Below are positions 5,790-6,171 of a stretch of 6,171 bases of DNA, piece after piece. The position numbers were made by a program, and so were the translations under genes. This DNA comes from Candidatus Heimdallarchaeota archaeon (lineage in GTDB: Archaea > Asgardarchaeota > Heimdallarchaeia > JABLTI01). The DNA lies in assembly GCA_030602675.1 (NCBI GenBank), contig JAUVZH010000173.1, positions 1 to 6,171 of the forward strand, read 5' to 3'. A model generated the notes under the pieces. It saw only the letters and a list, made by a program, of their open reading frames with translations. It made no database searches and was not told the DNA's origin. The first letter of the stretch is position 1; every line of letters begins with the position of its first letter.

Positions 5790-5795
5790 CACCTC
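5790..5795 (-). promoter_or_regulatory. Shine-Dalgarno site fixing the TTG start of the TPR gene
   Basis: GAGGTG on the minus strand lies 9 nt before TTG 5780-5778. The in-frame TAA at 5789-5787 excludes any longer start. Confidence 0.55.
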
Positions 5796-5805
5796 GTATT
5801 AACAT

Positions 5806-6171
5806 TCAAACTTTAATTTCACAGTGTATGTGCGATAAGACCTTCTGGAAATTCGATGCACCATTGCTTCTTAGAAATGATAATAATTCAGCCAATCTTA
5901 GCCAACCTACACCTTCTCTTTGTTCATTCAGGCCATCGTTATCTATTATTCTTCTACCAATAAATTCAGATAATTGTTTAAAAGGACCCTCCTCCTTTTC
6001 ATAGCAAGCAGAAACGACTACTTTCTTATTAGCACATGCAATAGCATTATCCAAAAGCTTCTGATGGTTTGGAGTTACATGATGTAGAACATCGGATAGA
6101 ATTACTATATCAGCTTCAAATTCAGACAAATCGTTTAATATATCTCTTTTATAAAAAGCTCCTTTTCCTTT
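5806..6171 (-). CDS. Class I SAM-dependent methyltransferase, C-terminal part
   Basis: The last 121 residues of a protein whose start lies beyond the right edge; the frame is open to the final base. The segment DILNDLSEFEADIVILSDVLHHV contains the post-motif acidic residue and the D-V-L-H-H motif found after the SAM-binding site in class I methyltransferases (here as DILNDL then ADIVILSDVLHHV). The strand KKVVVSAC and the region after it fit the later part of the Rossmann-like fold. The glycine-rich motif I must lie outside the window, so SAM binding cannot be confirmed. The TTG at 6129 is an internal Leu codon, not a start. The substrate is unknown. It lies 25 nt upstream of the TPR gene on the same strand, a probable two-gene unit. 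Confidence 0.75.
   Translation of the reverse strand, partial: KGKGAFYKRDILNDLSEFEADIVILSDVLHHVTPNHQKLLDNAIACANKKVVVSACYEKEEGPFKQLSEFIGRRIIDNDGLNEQREGVGWLRLAELLSFLRSNGASNFQKVLSHIHCEIKV

Noticed and set aside
5672..6004. Plus-strand open frame of 110 codons
   Set aside because: It spans the antisense of two minus-strand genes that have real domain signatures, and it shows no domain of its own.
6127..6129. TTG at 6129 as the start of the methyltransferase
   Set aside because: The frame stays open to the window edge, conserved sequence (the DILND acidic residue) precedes it, and there is no ribosome site.

Overview
The window is a stretch of AT-rich DNA (roughly one third G+C by eye), most likely from an archaeon. 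The evidence is a zinc-dependent type-2 seryl-tRNA synthetase (the 'methanogen' type), a Taw2-like wyosine enzyme, a PUA protein resembling the C-terminal half of archaeosine tRNA-guanine transglycosylase, a Y-family polymerase ending in a PCNA-binding motif, and GGTG/GAGG Shine-Dalgarno sites typical of archaea. The lineage cannot be fixed from this piece. A methanogen relative or an Asgard archaeon would both fit.

Layout, left to right. Positions 1-762 (+) hold the 3' part of dinB (DNA polymerase IV), cut by the window edge. All other genes lie on the minus strand, so they are read from right to left. At 6171-5806 is the C-terminal part of a class I SAM-dependent methyltransferase, cut by the right edge. 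It is followed after 25 nt by a small TPR protein (5780-5463). A 138-nt gap carries a T-rich terminator and a probable promoter, then comes an unrecognised three-helix membrane protein (5321-4365). A 66-nt gap holds a 12-bp inverted repeat, and a second cluster follows: serS (4298-2727), a HycI-type hydrogenase maturation protease (2690-2193), taw2 (2191-1340) and a PUA protein (1269-763). The PUA gene ends exactly where dinB ends, in a convergent tail-to-tail arrangement with no spacer.

The serS-hycI-taw2-PUA run has gaps of 36, 1 and 70 nt and is probably one transcription unit. Three of its four genes concern tRNA: serylation, G37 hypermodification of tRNA-Phe, and a probable tRNA/RNA-binding PUA protein. 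The hydrogenase protease is the odd member, and no hydrogenase subunit is in view. No intergenic stretch exceeds 300 bases. I saw no RNA gene, CRISPR array, insertion sequence or tRNA gene.

Most of the window is ordinary core-genome content. I found no convincing new multi-gene system. The items most worth a second look are the unknown membrane protein, the inverted repeat that overlaps the probable serS promoter, the stand-alone PUA protein beside taw2, and the dinB/PUA convergent end, where each gene's T-rich terminator tract appears to lie inside the other gene.
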